Notes: generated from the letters alone by a model not told the origin. 64,000 nt of DNA from Pseudomonas viridiflava (GCF_900602065.1 NZ_UWFN01000119.1:62001-126000), one strand, 5' to 3'; counted from the stretch's first letter, positions 45,699 to 55,784 are shown. Program-made: numbers and translations.

Positions 45699-46706
45699 TC
45701 AGGCCCCACCCTCAGCCTGATTCCTCTCCCCCATCTTCTTGCTGCGCTTCTCCAGCACCAGATAAACCACCACAGCAATCGTCAACGGCAGCAGAAAGTA
45801 AATCGCCCGATAGCCAATCAACGCCGCCAGCAACGTGCCTTTGGAAAATTCATGCTGCAGCAAGGTGATAAACACCGTTTCCAGCACTCCAAGCCCCGCC
45901 GGGATATGCGTGATCACACCAGCGATGCTGCTGATCAATAACACCCCAAGAATCGCCGGATAGAACGCCTTGTCCGGCAACAACGTATAAATCACCAACG
46001 CCATCAACGACCAGTTCAATGCGCCAAGGCTTGCTTGCAACAGCGCCTGCTTGAGCGAAGGCAGATTGATCTCCTGCTTGCGGATCGTCCAGGAGCGCCG
46101 TTTGGAAAACCGACAGGCCAGCAAATACGCTCCCGCTACGACCAACAATGCAAAGCCAATCAGACGCAGTGACCCGGAACCAACCGCCCAATCCTTGGGC
46201 AACTCCAGAAAGCCCATGGCAAAAACGCCACCCGCCAGAATCATATAGCCGAGCCAGTTAGTAATCAGGCTCAGACTCAACACGCGAGTGATGGTCGGCA
46301 CATCCAGCCCTAACCGGGAATACAAACGATAGCGCAAGGCAATGCCGCCCACCCAGGAACTGAGATTGAGGTTAAAGGCATAACAAACAAAGGCCACCGG
46401 GACGATCTGCCTGATCGTCAGCTTGTGCCCTGTATAGAAACGCGCCAACACATCAAAGCAGCAATAGGTCATGTAGCTGCACAGCGCTATAACGACACCC
46501 AAGGCAAGGGTACTGAGCTTGTACGACTGCAGCGCCTGTTTCACCTCTTGCCAGTCCAGATTCTTCACCAGCAAGAACAAAAGCACCGGCACAGCGATGA
46601 AGAAGAACAGATTGAAAGCGCGCTTGGCCCACTTCCACTTGTTGCCATGCCTGTCCGGTGACTGATCCGCCGGCTGGTCTGAAGACGCTTCATAAGCCTT
46701 GCTCAT
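45699..46706 (-). CDS. ybhN: YbhN-like / lysylphosphatidylglycerol synthase-type flippase membrane protein
   Basis: 335 residues with a polar N-terminus (to about 30) and roughly eight membrane helices; it belongs to the UPF0104/LPG_synthase_TM family (the ALxxxxxxxLxxxxxxY and SSWVGGIALRYRLYSRLG region is typical). Its start overlaps the end of the cardiolipin-synthase-like gene by 4 bp. This is the third member of a ybhP-ybhO-ybhN set as in enteric bacteria, suggesting a role in phospholipid handling; the activity of YbhN is not established. Confidence 0.85.
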   Translation of the reverse strand: MSKAYEASSDQPADQSPDRHGNKWKWAKRAFNLFFFIAVPVLLFLLVKNLDWQEVKQALQSYKLSTLALGVVIALCSYMTYCCFDVLARFYTGHKLTIRQIVPVAFVCYAFNLNLSSWVGGIALRYRLYSRLGLDVPTITRVLSLSLITNWLGYMILAGGVFAMGFLELPKDWAVGSGSLRLIGFALLVVAGAYLLACRFSKRRSWTIRKQEINLPSLKQALLQASLGALNWSLMALVIYTLLPDKAFYPAILGVLLISSIAGVITHIPAGLGVLETVFITLLQHEFSKGTLLAALIGYRAIYFLLPLTIAVVVYLVLEKRSKKMGERNQAEGGA

Positions 46707-47986
46707 AGAGACTTCTCCTGATCCGACTGCAAACTGGACTTCAACTGCTGCGCAACACTGCTTTGCTCGCTTTCAATAACGCTGGCCTCTGGAATCACGT
46801 CATCTGCACGCAACGGCTTGAGGCGCATGCCATGGGCGGGAAACAGACCGGCAATGGCTGGAAAATGACGCAAGAAGTGAAAGCTCAGGAAGATCATTGG
46901 CGCTCGCCACCATTGACCGCGTGCCGCGCCCCTCAGGCTCATTTCTTTACTGTGGGCGGCGGCCAGCCCCGTCAAATGCTCATGCAGATGCTGGTTGAGC
47001 TGTTGATCGCGAATGAACAGGTTCACCTCAAGATTCAATGCCAGGCTCAATGGGTCCAGGTTACTGGAGCCTACGGTGGACCATTCGCGGTCGATCAGCG
47101 CGACTTTGCCGTGCAGGGCGCGTTGGGTGTATTCATGGATTTTCACCCCGTCACGTAGCAGATAGGTGTACGTCAGGCGTGAGCAGACCCGCACAAAAGG
47201 CATGTCTGGCTGGCCTTGCAGAATCAGCGTGACCTTGACGCCGCGCCGCGCCGCATTGCGCAGCTCACGAAGGAAGCGATAACTGGGGAAAAAATAGGCA
47301 TTGGCGATGGTGATCCGCTGGGTCGCGTTGCGAATTGCCAGCAGATACTGCTCTTCAATGTCAGTGGTGTGTTCTTCATTGTCGCGTTCGCACAGCAGCA
47401 TTCGCGCACTGCCCGCGTGCTGGGTCGCTACTCGCAAGGCCGGGACTTTCGCCCGCACGCCTTCACTCAACAGGCGCATGGCGGACTTGTGAATGTCGGC
47501 GACGATGGGGCCGCGCACCAGTACCGCATAGTCCTGCTTGGCGGTCAGCCCGGTGTCACTCATATGATCGACGCTGTAGTTGATACCGCCGATGAAGGCC
47601 AGCTCACCATCGACAACCACTACTTTGCGATGCAGGCGCCTGAACAGGTTGGTGCGCATGCCCATCAAACGCGGCCGGGGGTCAAACAGCTGGATATGAA
47701 CACCGGCAGCCAGCATGCGGCTGACGAACGATTTGCTCAGATCTGAGGTGCCGTAGTCGTCGACCGTAACCACGACGTGCGCGCCGTTACTCGCGGCCTG
47801 GATGAGGGCCTGTTGCAGTGCTTCACCGACGCGATCTTCGAAAATAATGAATGTTTCAAGCAGCACTTCTTTACGTGCGGCCCGAATACACTCGAAAACC
47901 CGGCTGAAGTAGTCTTCGCCATTGATCAGCAACTCAACCGAATTGCCGTCCTGCCACTGCCCACGGTTATTCGCCTGGTCACTCAT
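46703..47986 (-). CDS. clsB: Cardiolipin synthase B-like phospholipase D enzyme
   Basis: 427 residues from ATG 47986, with GGAGGT 8 nt upstream; the ORF to 48208 overlaps the previous gene and is rejected. Two HKD catalytic motifs are present: [18 protein letters not shown] and [20 protein letters not shown], the pattern of ClsB/YbhO. Such enzymes join phosphatidylglycerol with another lipid headgroup donor to make cardiolipin. It overlaps both neighbours by 4 bp, hence strict translational coupling with ybhP-like and ybhN-like genes. Confidence 0.9.
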   Translation of the reverse strand: MSDQANNRGQWQDGNSVELLINGEDYFSRVFECIRAARKEVLLETFIIFEDRVGEALQQALIQAASNGAHVVVTVDDYGTSDLSKSFVSRMLAAGVHIQLFDPRPRLMGMRTNLFRRLHRKVVVVDGELAFIGGINYSVDHMSDTGLTAKQDYAVLVRGPIVADIHKSAMRLLSEGVRAKVPALRVATQHAGSARMLLCERDNEEHTTDIEEQYLLAIRNATQRITIANAYFFPSYRFLRELRNAARRGVKVTLILQGQPDMPFVRVCSRLTYTYLLRDGVKIHEYTQRALHGKVALIDREWSTVGSSNLDPLSLALNLEVNLFIRDQQLNQHLHEHLTGLAAAHSKEMSLRGAARGQWWRAPMIFLSFHFLRHFPAIAGLFPAHGMRLKPLRADDVIPEASVIESEQSSVAQQLKSSLQSDQEKSL

Positions 47987-48768
47987 AACGTTACCTCCAC
48001 AGCCAGCGGTGCATGATCTGAAAGGTGAGACCACGGACGATTGGACAATACTTTGGGGCGATTGCTCGTCGCGTTGCGTACGTAAATACGGTCCAGCCGC
48101 AGTAGCGGCAAGCGTGCAGGGAAGCTCTTGGCAGGCACACCGAAGTGCTGGACAAAAACTTCGTGCAGGCCTGTGCCCTCCAGCACCGCGTCTGCGCGCT
48201 GCCGCCAATCATTGAAGTCACCAGCAACGATCACTGCTTCCCCCTCAGGCAACCGTTCCAATAACCCGGCAAGCAGTTTGAGCTGCTGCAGACGATGATG
48301 TTCCCGCAAGCCCAGATGCACGCAGATCGCATGGACCTGGCCGTGATGGGGAACCTCCAGCACGCAGTGCAGCAAACCTCGCTCTTCAGTGCCATGAATC
48401 GATATATCGAGGTTCTCGTGGTAGCTGATCGGGTACTTGGACAGCAACGCATTGCCATGGTGGCCATGGGGATAAACCGCATTACGCCCATAGGCGAAGT
48501 CGGTCCACATGCTATCTGCCAGAAACTCGTACTGAGAGGTGGTAGGCCAGTCTTTGACACGCTGCGCGTGGTTTTGATGCTCGCCATGCACCTCTTGCAA
48601 AAACACCACGTCGGCGGACACCGCACGAACGGCATCGCGTAACTCGGGCAAAATGAATCGACGATTAAGAAAGCCAAATCCCATGTGCATGTTCATGGTC
48701 AATACTTTCAGGGAAACGCTTGCAGGTGTTGCTGTTCGCACGCCAACTGGCGTTGTGGCACTGGTCAA
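47983..48768 (-). CDS. ybhP: Endonuclease/exonuclease/phosphatase-family protein (YbhP-like)
   Basis: 261 residues of the EEP fold: [21 protein letters not shown] (metal-binding Glu), [11 protein letters not shown] (catalytic Asp/Asn) and [10 protein letters not shown] near the end (catalytic Asp-His). No signal peptide. Members include nucleases and lipid/inositol phosphatases; being coupled to clsB-like and ybhN-like genes suggests a lipid-linked phosphodiester substrate, which is inference. Start overlaps the end of the DUF72 gene by 4 bp. Confidence 0.87.
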   Translation of the reverse strand: MTSATTPVGVRTATPASVSLKVLTMNMHMGFGFLNRRFILPELRDAVRAVSADVVFLQEVHGEHQNHAQRVKDWPTTSQYEFLADSMWTDFAYGRNAVYPHGHHGNALLSKYPISYHENLDISIHGTEERGLLHCVLEVPHHGQVHAICVHLGLREHHRLQQLKLLAGLLERLPEGEAVIVAGDFNDWRQRADAVLEGTGLHEVFVQHFGVPAKSFPARLPLLRLDRIYVRNATSNRPKVLSNRPWSHLSDHAPLAVEVTL

Positions 48769-49682
48769 AACTCAACTCCTTTCAGATCGCCCGGCGCGAC
48801 GTCCAATTCGCTGGCCAGGCCGAAGCGCTCCAGCAACTGGCGTGCGTCATAAGGCGCCCGGACTTTGATGTCGTTATCGAAGTAACAATAAATATCCCGG
48901 GATTTACGCGCGGGAGCGCTTTTGGCCATCACCAGGTTTGCGTCGGCAGGTTGTGAGCCGTGACGCCAGGCATCAATACGCTCACCCCAGTGCTCGATAG
49001 CCTCATCGCTATAACCACTGGCATAGAGTTTTTTGTCCCCGTGCAACCTCAGGTACAAAAAATCACTCGTCAGGTCTTCGATATACGGCCACTTCCCCGC
49101 CGTGTCCGCCGTCACCAGCGCCACTTTGTATTTGCGCAGCAACGTGATGAACCCGGGGACCCGGAAACTTTCATGACGAATTTCCACTGCATGACGCAGA
49201 TGACCTGTTTTGGGAATATCCAGGTAACCAGGCTTGTGCATTTTCTCGTCACAGCCGGCAGCGCAACGTCTGGCCTCTTTCATGTCATGGGGCAGGAGCA
49301 TCAGAAAGTGTTCGAATGTCTGCGCATCGAACTTGAAGCTCGGCGGAAACTGCCAGAGAATCGGACCGAGTTTGTTTTTGAGCTGAAAAATGCCTGACGC
49401 GAAGAAATTCGCGATGGGTTTTTCCACGTCCTTCAGCCTTCGCACATGGGTAATAAAGCGAGGCGCTTTGATGCTGAACACAAAATCATCCGGCGTATCG
49501 GCATACCAGCGCGCATAAAGATCAGGCGACTGCAGGGCATAAAAAGAGCCATTTATCTCGATACTGTTGACCGCTCTGGAAGCGAACTTCAGTTCGTTTT
49601 TTTGCGTCAACCCTTCCGGATAGAAATCGCCTCGCCACGGGACGTAACGCCAGCCAGAGATGCCAATGCGGATATCGCTCAT
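48765..49682 (-). CDS. DUF72 domain protein
   Basis: 305 residues from ATG 49682 ([22 protein letters not shown]). The DUF72 (YecE-like) TIM-barrel motifs are clear: GISGWRY, FYPEGL, the INGSFYALQ segment and [16 protein letters not shown] near the end. Function of the family is unknown. It is the first gene of the four-gene operon with ybhP/clsB/ybhN-like genes; no good Shine-Dalgarno is seen for this start and an in-frame ATG at 49766 exists. Confidence 0.85.
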   Translation of the reverse strand: MSDIRIGISGWRYVPWRGDFYPEGLTQKNELKFASRAVNSIEINGSFYALQSPDLYARWYADTPDDFVFSIKAPRFITHVRRLKDVEKPIANFFASGIFQLKNKLGPILWQFPPSFKFDAQTFEHFLMLLPHDMKEARRCAAGCDEKMHKPGYLDIPKTGHLRHAVEIRHESFRVPGFITLLRKYKVALVTADTAGKWPYIEDLTSDFLYLRLHGDKKLYASGYSDEAIEHWGERIDAWRHGSQPADANLVMAKSAPARKSRDIYCYFDNDIKVRAPYDARQLLERFGLASELDVAPGDLKGVEF

Positions 49683-49820
49683 GATGAAAGGCCCAGTGCT
49701 ATGCGCGTCGCTTGAGCAGTTCAGACCTCCGGGCAGCTCCTGGCTGGGGTCCGTGTCCGTGTTCAAGCATGAATGTTCAAATCATATGAAGCCTGGCACT
49801 GGCACAGGTTCAATACCGAT

Positions 49821-50969
49821 CTAGCGGCTGATTCGCCCCTCGCCCACAGCGCTCGCAAAGTTGTTATATTTACGACCAAGCTCTGCCGCACACTGGTGAA
49901 CATCCTGAAGTTTCAAGTGCGACACAGCGAACCCCAGCAATGACTCGATGATTTGCATATTCTCCGACTCGAAGCTGACACTGCCGTCAGCACCTATCGC
50001 TCGAATCCCGTCCTGCCGCTGACCCGCCTGATTGACCGCAATCGCGTCACTACGCGACACGCCGTAAGGCAGCGCCAACATCACCTGCCCCATACCCACA
50101 CGAACCGGATATCCGCCCGGCAGCCCACCGGGGCTTGGAACATGGGTGATGACTTCATGCTCGGCATGCAAATTCTCGAGCAGCCGAATGGCTGAGATTG
50201 CGTTAAAGAAATTGATGTCCACCCCACCCAGACTACGAAAGTGTGTCCACACTGCATTGAAAATCACCTCATCATCAAACTCTCCGGTACATTCCCGGTT
50301 ATCCACCCAATAGATGAGTCGATACTGCGCATCCGGTGCTAATCCCTCTCGGGCCACCTGATGACAAAAACCTTGCTGCGCAATCAGCCTGACCTGGACG
50401 CTCTCGGGAGGACGCAGGGCTAACCGGGCGATTGAAAGTCGAACGGCAGGGACAAGATTGGCCACGCCGCCAATTCCGGCATCGGGAGCCATGCCGACTT
50501 TGTCGAGCACTGCATTGACGGCGTCGGGAAATGCCGCATTGATCGTCAGAACGTTTATGCCTGACTGTTTGATCGCTCGCATGAGTTCATAGGCCGGGGC
50601 CAGTTGCATAGGCAACCAAGGGCCGAACCGGGCATTGTCCAACGCCTGATAGTGCACCGCAGGTAATTGCGTAATCACTCGCCATGACTGCAAGGACGCA
50701 CTGTTAAAAATAATATCAGGACGAAGCCGATAAATGATGCCAGCGTTTTCCTCGACATTGCCTTCAGCAAGGTCCATCGCCACGGGATAAACGGTGCAAG
50801 TCCCTCCCATTTGCAAACACCCCAAACGCAACAAATTACAACTTCGGGTTATTTTTTCAGTATCGCGACCGGCGACATAAAAGATAAAACCATCACGGGG
50901 CACCAGCATTTTCAGAATTTGCAGGCAGAGATCCCCCCCGCCCACTAACATCAACTTTTTCCGCTCCAT
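49821..50969 (-). CDS. Orphan Rossmann-fold NAD(P)-binding protein, saccharopine-dehydrogenase-like N-terminus
   Basis: 382 residues from ATG 50969 (GGAG 10 nt upstream); an upstream ATG at 51038 would add 23. The N-terminus MERKKLMLVGGGDLCLQILKML is a dinucleotide-binding loop of GGGxxC type, and RLRPDIIFNSAS follows at about residue 90, as in saccharopine or homospermidine synthase-like reductases. The C-terminal two thirds (GGVANLVPAV, PSPGGLPGGYPVRV) I do not recognise. Not in an obvious operon; preceded by about 700 bp of AT-rich sequence. A metabolic dehydrogenase acting on an amino-acid-like substrate is only a guess. Confidence 0.65.
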   Translation of the reverse strand: MERKKLMLVGGGDLCLQILKMLVPRDGFIFYVAGRDTEKITRSCNLLRLGCLQMGGTCTVYPVAMDLAEGNVEENAGIIYRLRPDIIFNSASLQSWRVITQLPAVHYQALDNARFGPWLPMQLAPAYELMRAIKQSGINVLTINAAFPDAVNAVLDKVGMAPDAGIGGVANLVPAVRLSIARLALRPPESVQVRLIAQQGFCHQVAREGLAPDAQYRLIYWVDNRECTGEFDDEVIFNAVWTHFRSLGGVDINFFNAISAIRLLENLHAEHEVITHVPSPGGLPGGYPVRVGMGQVMLALPYGVSRSDAIAVNQAGQRQDGIRAIGADGSVSFESENMQIIESLLGFAVSHLKLQDVHQCAAELGRKYNNFASAVGEGRISR

Positions 50970-51678
50970 TAACGTTTTCTCCAACGCAGCGAGCTCTACG
51001 TCGCCTTGTCTGCAGCTCCGAAGAGCACCAGACTGCAATGACGACGCCCTCTGCGGTTTTGATGACGCATCCTAAAATCGGCCAACAGGCTTTAACTACT
51101 TACCCATAAAAAACCACCGACGAAAGAACCCCTATACCGGCTAACTTGCCGTCAGACTAATTCCGTCCCTTTTACTTATACACGACACACAAAAAACTCA
51201 AGACTTGTAGACCCCGCACTGCTCGCCTGTGTAAAACGCCTAATACACTCACACCCACTAAACATACGCGGCCAATAAATAGATCCACCGCACAACAAGA
51301 TGGATCCAATCGAAACTACTGTCAAATGGAGAAACAGTGCTTGCCATCATCATTGGATATAATCCGAGCCGTTTTTAAAGCCAGTTCTTTTAATTCAACT
51401 GTTTAATTCAAGCGTTCGATTTTTTCTCCCGCCCCCGTGGACTTTCTCCCTCTTTGCGCAAGACATACATCAGGCATGGGGATTGCTTTGAACACACAAA
51501 CACCCAGCAGTCAAAAAAACGTCATTGCACAAGTCACGGTTATTGTTGAGATTAAGCAACAGAGAATATCGGAGAGTCCGAAAGGAAACCGGCGTAGCTG
51601 CCAGCTCCTGTCGAGGCGGTTCAAAGGACGCGATGTCGATGGACCCCCTCCCCAATAAAATCAATCAAGGAAAACGCC
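50970..51678. other. Long AT-rich non-coding region
   Basis: About 700 bp between divergent genes, visibly poorer in GC than its surroundings (for example TTTTAAAGCCAGTTCTTTTA near 51374). One ORF at 51437-51658 (73 codons) has no Shine-Dalgarno and unconvincing composition. The region should hold promoters for both the orphan dehydrogenase (minus) and cytochrome b561 (plus). I see no repeat or RNA gene. Confidence 0.5.
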
Positions 51679-52218
51679 GTGAACACAACATCAGTAGCAC
51701 GCTACAGCTACAGGGCTCGCTGGCTTCACTGGGTCATGGCGGTTTTGATTGTACTGGCCTACGCCCTTATTCTGAGCCGTACGCAGTTTTCACGGGGTTC
51801 GGAACTGCGTGCACTGGTTGTACAAAGCCATTTCTGGGTCGGCATTGTCGTGTTGATCATGGCTGTATTTCGCATTGCAGAGCGACGTCGCCATACTCCC
51901 CCGGACATCACTCCGCCCCTTGAAGGTTTTTTGCGGCGAGCGGCCACCCTCTCACATTATCTGCTTTATGCATTCCTGTTAGCCCAACCACTATTGGGGC
52001 TGTTTACCGTATTAATAGAAAAGGGCTCGTTACCCATCCCGCTGACACACCTATTGATCCCGTCACCCTTTCCGCTGTCCGAGCGTTTCGCGGAATCTCT
52101 GGAAGATCTGCACAAACTGCTGGGGTCGATTTTCTACTACGTGATCGGCCTGCATGTCATTGCCGCGCTCTGGCATCACGCGGTGCGCAAGGACAATACG
52201 CTCAAACGGATGCTGTAG
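51679..52218 (+). CDS. Cytochrome b561 (CybB-type)
   Basis: 179 residues with four membrane helices. The heme-ligand histidines lie in RWLHWVMA, QSHFWVGI, LSHYLLYAF and IGLHVIAALWHH. The shape and the Arg/His pattern fit the diheme CybB family, which moves electrons from ubiquinol, in some cases to superoxide. AAGGAA lies about 11 bp upstream of ATG. Monocistronic as far as can be seen. Confidence 0.9.
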   Translation: MNTTSVARYSYRARWLHWVMAVLIVLAYALILSRTQFSRGSELRALVVQSHFWVGIVVLIMAVFRIAERRRHTPPDITPPLEGFLRRAATLSHYLLYAFLLAQPLLGLFTVLIEKGSLPIPLTHLLIPSPFPLSERFAESLEDLHKLLGSIFYYVIGLHVIAALWHHAVRKDNTLKRML

Positions 52219-52298
52219 AGACTTGTGGACGTGACGGTGACGCAAGGTATCATCGCCATCGCTCGCCTTCAGAGCCTTCCAGATAGCAAGGACGTTCC

Positions 52299-54476
52299 AT
52301 GCATACCCGCTTGCTCACTGCTCTGGCCATTGCCCTGAGTGCAACCGTCGGCTCGGCGGCTCATGCCAGTTCCGATGATTCCTGCTACCCGACATGGTCA
52401 TTGCTCAAAGAGCATCTGGACGTATGCAGCAGCCTGTCCTTCCTTAGCCCCGGTAACGACAGTTCGGTGAACTTGCGGCTGCTGTTGGCCAATGCGAACG
52501 ATCAAGGACTGACCCCGGCGGCGCTGAACGAGGATGACCTGGCGGAAGGATACGGCGAGGTGCCTTTTGCGCATTACCGTCTGCAGCCGGCAGCGGGCAA
52601 CAACCAGGAAGAACTTTCAGAAAATATTGATACGCCCGGTCTCAATGAGATGTTGGCGACGTTAGGCGTCAAGCGCGAGCCTGCTGAAGTGGCTGGCGAT
52701 ACCTTGCTCGACGGAGAAGGCAGTCGCTGCCGCAGTAACAACGAAAAAACTGCCACGCACTTCATCCAGACACTGATCAATACTCCAGAGCTTGCTCCGG
52801 CCGAGCGTTCGGCGCTGGCAACCAGCCGGATGCAAATGCTCTCCGCCTGTGGCTGGGAACCCGAGCAGTTGACCAGCCTGTTACCGGGTAATATCCAGTC
52901 AGCCACGGGCAAGTCGTTCGTGACCTACTTGCAGGCGGCAGCCGACTTCTATAGCGGGCGCTTCATCGAAGCGAGCAAAGGTTTTACCCTGCTGGCCGAC
53001 AATCCTCAGGAGTGGCTGAAGGATACAGCGCTCTACATGATTGGCCGTACCGAGCTGAACCTCGCTCAGGAAAAAGCTTTTGAATACGGCGAACTCAAGC
53101 CGGAACGCGTCGATCTCGCCGCAGCCAGACGGGCCGAAAACGCCTTCAGGAACTACGTCGACAACTACCCGTTCGGCACCTACTCCAGCACCGCTCGCGG
53201 TTTGCTGCGTCGGGTGCACTGGTTGACTCAGGACAACAACCAGCTCGCCGCCGAATACGAAGCACGTTTTTTGGCCGCGGGCGAAGGCAGTCCTTTGGCA
53301 GGTTCGGCCGATGAAGCGCTGATCCGTGAATCCGACCTTAAGCTGATCACCCCGAACAAGGCTCCGGTCAACTCGCCGATCATTGCCGCCGTCAACGATC
53401 TGATGTGGATGCGTGAAGGGAGCAACAACAGGCTGACCAAAGCCGCTCTGCTCGCGCAGAAAGACACCTTTGCCAAGCATCCTCAACTCTTCACTTATCT
53501 GCAGGCGGCTTTTGCGCTGTACGTCGAAAATGATCCCGAGAGTGCGTTGAAACTGCTGCCAACGGACCTGCCGGAGACACTTGGCTACCTGGCGTTCAGC
53601 CAGCAAATGCTCCGTGGGCTGGCTCTGGAAGCCAGTCAGGACTGGAAAGGGGCACAGCAGTTGTGGCTACAGCTGTTGCCATTGGCCCGATTGCCGTTAC
53701 AAAACGAGCAACTGCAACTGGCATTGGCCATGAGTTACGAGCGTGACGAACAGCTGGCTAAAGTGTTTGCCGCAGATTCGCCGATCAAAACCGCAAAGTT
53801 GCGCTATATCCTGCTCAGCAAGACCGCCGATGCAGACCTGTTGATCCAGCAGACGACACAAGGGATCAGCGAAACAGAGCGCAATACCGCGTTATTCGTA
53901 TTGCTTTACAAAGACTTGATGCGCAGTCAGTTCGTCAGGTTTGGGGAGGATCTGAAGTTACTGCCGGATGCACCATCGCCAGAGAAACTCGGCTACAGCC
54001 TTGGCTATGTCCACAACCAAGGTCCGTCCTTGAGTCTGTTTCGCTGGAAAGGCAGCGAGGCCGACTCCGGCTACGCCTGCCCTGGCATCGCCGAAATCGC
54101 AGCCGTACTCGCCAAGGATGCTATCAACCCCCGAGGCTTGAACTGCATGGGCGAATTTATCCGGGGCAATCACCTGGACGGCATGCCGCTGGACGAAAAG
54201 CGCAACCCAGATGTACTCGGCGGTACACCACCCGGTTACGTAAAGAGAGTATTCGCCCGGCATACGGCCTATCAGGCGGTGATCGTCAATCCGAAAGCAG
54301 GTCACGAAGACAAGGCCTACGCACTGTATCGCGCCATCAACTGTTATGCCCCGTCAGGCAACAACGGCTGCGGCGGCAAGGCGGTGGTACCCGCAGAGCG
54401 TCAGGTATGGTTCAAAAAACTCAAAGGTGAGTTTGCCGATACGACCTGGAGCAGGTCGCTGCAGTATTACTGGTAG
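52299..54476 (+). CDS. Exported TPR-like protein (often annotated YfiO-like assembly protein)
   Basis: 725 residues with a signal peptide cleaved after about residue 23 (VGSAAHA). There is no lipobox. The mature protein is helical throughout and looks like an irregular tetratricopeptide-type solenoid: FYSGRFIEASKGFTLLAD, ALYMIGRTELNLAQ, AENAFRNYVDNYPFGTYSSTARGL (each in part). A C-terminal segment is Cys- and Gly-containing (CYAPSGNNGCGGKA), perhaps a disulfide. Function is not known. It is followed after 5 bp by a DUF3142 gene, so the two probably act together in the envelope. Confidence 0.75.
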   Translation: MHTRLLTALAIALSATVGSAAHASSDDSCYPTWSLLKEHLDVCSSLSFLSPGNDSSVNLRLLLANANDQGLTPAALNEDDLAEGYGEVPFAHYRLQPAAGNNQEELSENIDTPGLNEMLATLGVKREPAEVAGDTLLDGEGSRCRSNNEKTATHFIQTLINTPELAPAERSALATSRMQMLSACGWEPEQLTSLLPGNIQSATGKSFVTYLQAAADFYSGRFIEASKGFTLLADNPQEWLKDTALYMIGRTELNLAQEKAFEYGELKPERVDLAAARRAENAFRNYVDNYPFGTYSSTARGLLRRVHWLTQDNNQLAAEYEARFLAAGEGSPLAGSADEALIRESDLKLITPNKAPVNSPIIAAVNDLMWMREGSNNRLTKAALLAQKDTFAKHPQLFTYLQAAFALYVENDPESALKLLPTDLPETLGYLAFSQQMLRGLALEASQDWKGAQQLWLQLLPLARLPLQNEQLQLALAMSYERDEQLAKVFAADSPIKTAKLRYILLSKTADADLLIQQTTQGISETERNTALFVLLYKDLMRSQFVRFGEDLKLLPDAPSPEKLGYSLGYVHNQGPSLSLFRWKGSEADSGYACPGIAEIAAVLAKDAINPRGLNCMGEFIRGNHLDGMPLDEKRNPDVLGGTPPGYVKRVFARHTAYQAVIVNPKAGHEDKAYALYRAINCYAPSGNNGCGGKAVVPAERQVWFKKLKGEFADTTWSRSLQYYW

Positions 54477-54481
54477 CCCCA

Positions 54482-55201
54482 TTGTTAATCTCGCTGCGAG
54501 TCTGGCTAACGTTGCTGTGCCTGCTGCTAACGGGTTCAGCCAGTGCTGCGGTGAACGCCGAGGAGCACGATGCATTCTGGCTGTGGGGCGGCGTTGCCGC
54601 ACAGCCGGTGCTGGCTCAGGCAAAAACCCTGTACCTCTTGCAGGGACAGATCAGCAGCTCGCGCAGCGAACAGCACCGCAGGGTCAACTTCGTCGCGCAG
54701 GGCATGGCCATGACAAGGCTGCCTCAACACGAAATCTGGATTGTCTATCGTGCTCACACGCTGCGCTGGCCCGAACCGGTTTACCAGCAGTTGCTTGGTC
54801 ATATCAAACGCTGGCGAGATACAGGAAGCCGGGTAGTCGGCGTCCAGATCGACTTTGACGCCCGTACCCGCTACCTCGATGAATACGTTGCCTTTCTGCG
54901 CGATTTTCGCCAGCGCCTGCCTGCGGACTATCGCCTCAGTATCACCGGCTTGCTGGACTGGAGCAGCCATGCAGATGCCGCCGTTATCGGCGACCTCAAA
55001 GGCGTGATCGACGAGGTGGTGGTGCAAACCTATCAGGGCCGCCACAGCATTCCCGACTACGACGCTTACCTGCCCCGCATGGCTCGACTGGGCCTGCCCT
55101 TCAGGATTGGCCTGATACAAGGCGGCGAGTGGCAAGCGCCAGCGAGCCTGCAAAACAATCCGTGGTTCAAAGGTTACGTGGTGTTCCTGCAAAACCCTTG
55201 A
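54482..55201 (+). CDS. DUF3142 domain protein, exported
   Basis: 239 residues from TTG 54482, only 5 bp after the previous stop. A signal peptide (hydrophobic to about residue 22, TGSASA) is present. The rest matches the DUF3142 layout: EHDAFWLWGGV, VGVQIDFDARTRYLDEYVAFL and VQTYQGRHSIPDY, resembling a TIM-barrel glycosidase with an acidic IDFDA strand-end. No activity is established. Likely partner of the TPR-like protein. Confidence 0.82.
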   Translation: MLISLRVWLTLLCLLLTGSASAAVNAEEHDAFWLWGGVAAQPVLAQAKTLYLLQGQISSSRSEQHRRVNFVAQGMAMTRLPQHEIWIVYRAHTLRWPEPVYQQLLGHIKRWRDTGSRVVGVQIDFDARTRYLDEYVAFLRDFRQRLPADYRLSITGLLDWSSHADAAVIGDLKGVIDEVVVQTYQGRHSIPDYDAYLPRMARLGLPFRIGLIQGGEWQAPASLQNNPWFKGYVVFLQNP

Positions 55202-55759
55202 TCAGAGTCTGCTCAATAGCGCTTCGGTGGCCACTACCGTCGCATATTCGCCATGCAGGTTGCCCAGAGACATCGCATGTACATCCTCCGCACTGCGCAG
55301 GGCGCCGAAGAAATCAGTCTTGTCGAAGGTAAAACATCCGTCATGCGGCACTATCACCTCAAAGCCGAGGTTGCCGCCCGATCGCGCAGTGGATTCGACT
55401 GAGTTATTGGTAACGACGCCCACTATGATCAACTGAGTGATGCCTTCGCTTTTCAACCATTCTTCTAGCGGCGAATTGCAAAACGCATCCGGCACTTCTT
55501 TGCGCAATTCGCGCTCCCCTTCCATCGGCAAAAAAGCCGGCTGGTACTCAACGCCGGACTGCTGAGGCCAGAACACCGATTCGGGCTCGCGGGAAAAGTG
55601 TCTGACGTGAATGACTGGCCGCTGCGTCCTTCGCCAGGCTTGCAGCAATTTGAGCATCTGCTCGTCTGCATGAGCATTGTTGCGCCGCCCCAGTTTTGGA
55701 TGCTGGATGCCTTGTTGCATGTCGATGATCAGTAATGCCGCGTTGGCCTGAATATCCAT
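55202..55759 (-). CDS. Isochorismatase-family hydrolase with Ser in place of the catalytic Cys
   Basis: 185 residues from ATG 55759. The isochorismatase fold is clear: ALLIIDMQQGIQHP with D13, the Lys region RELRKEVPDAF (K87) and the switch GVVTNNSVESTARSGGNLGF. In cysteine hydrolases of this family the nucleophile sits where S120 is found here (usual T..xC V..T). Isochorismatase-type enzymes lacking Cys are known to act without a covalent intermediate, so hydrolysis of another substrate is possible. It stands next to, and in the same direction as, the LysR gene (gap 25 bp). Confidence 0.85.
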   Translation of the reverse strand: MDIQANAALLIIDMQQGIQHPKLGRRNNAHADEQMLKLLQAWRRTQRPVIHVRHFSREPESVFWPQQSGVEYQPAFLPMEGERELRKEVPDAFCNSPLEEWLKSEGITQLIIVGVVTNNSVESTARSGGNLGFEVIVPHDGCFTFDKTDFFGALRSAEDVHAMSLGNLHGEYATVVATEALLSRL

Positions 55760-55784
55760 GTTGAAACGATTCCATTGAGGATGG

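Noticed and set aside
51437..51658. 73-codon ORF in the AT-rich gap
   Set aside because: No Shine-Dalgarno, no recognisable features, and both strands of this stretch carry competing ORFs.
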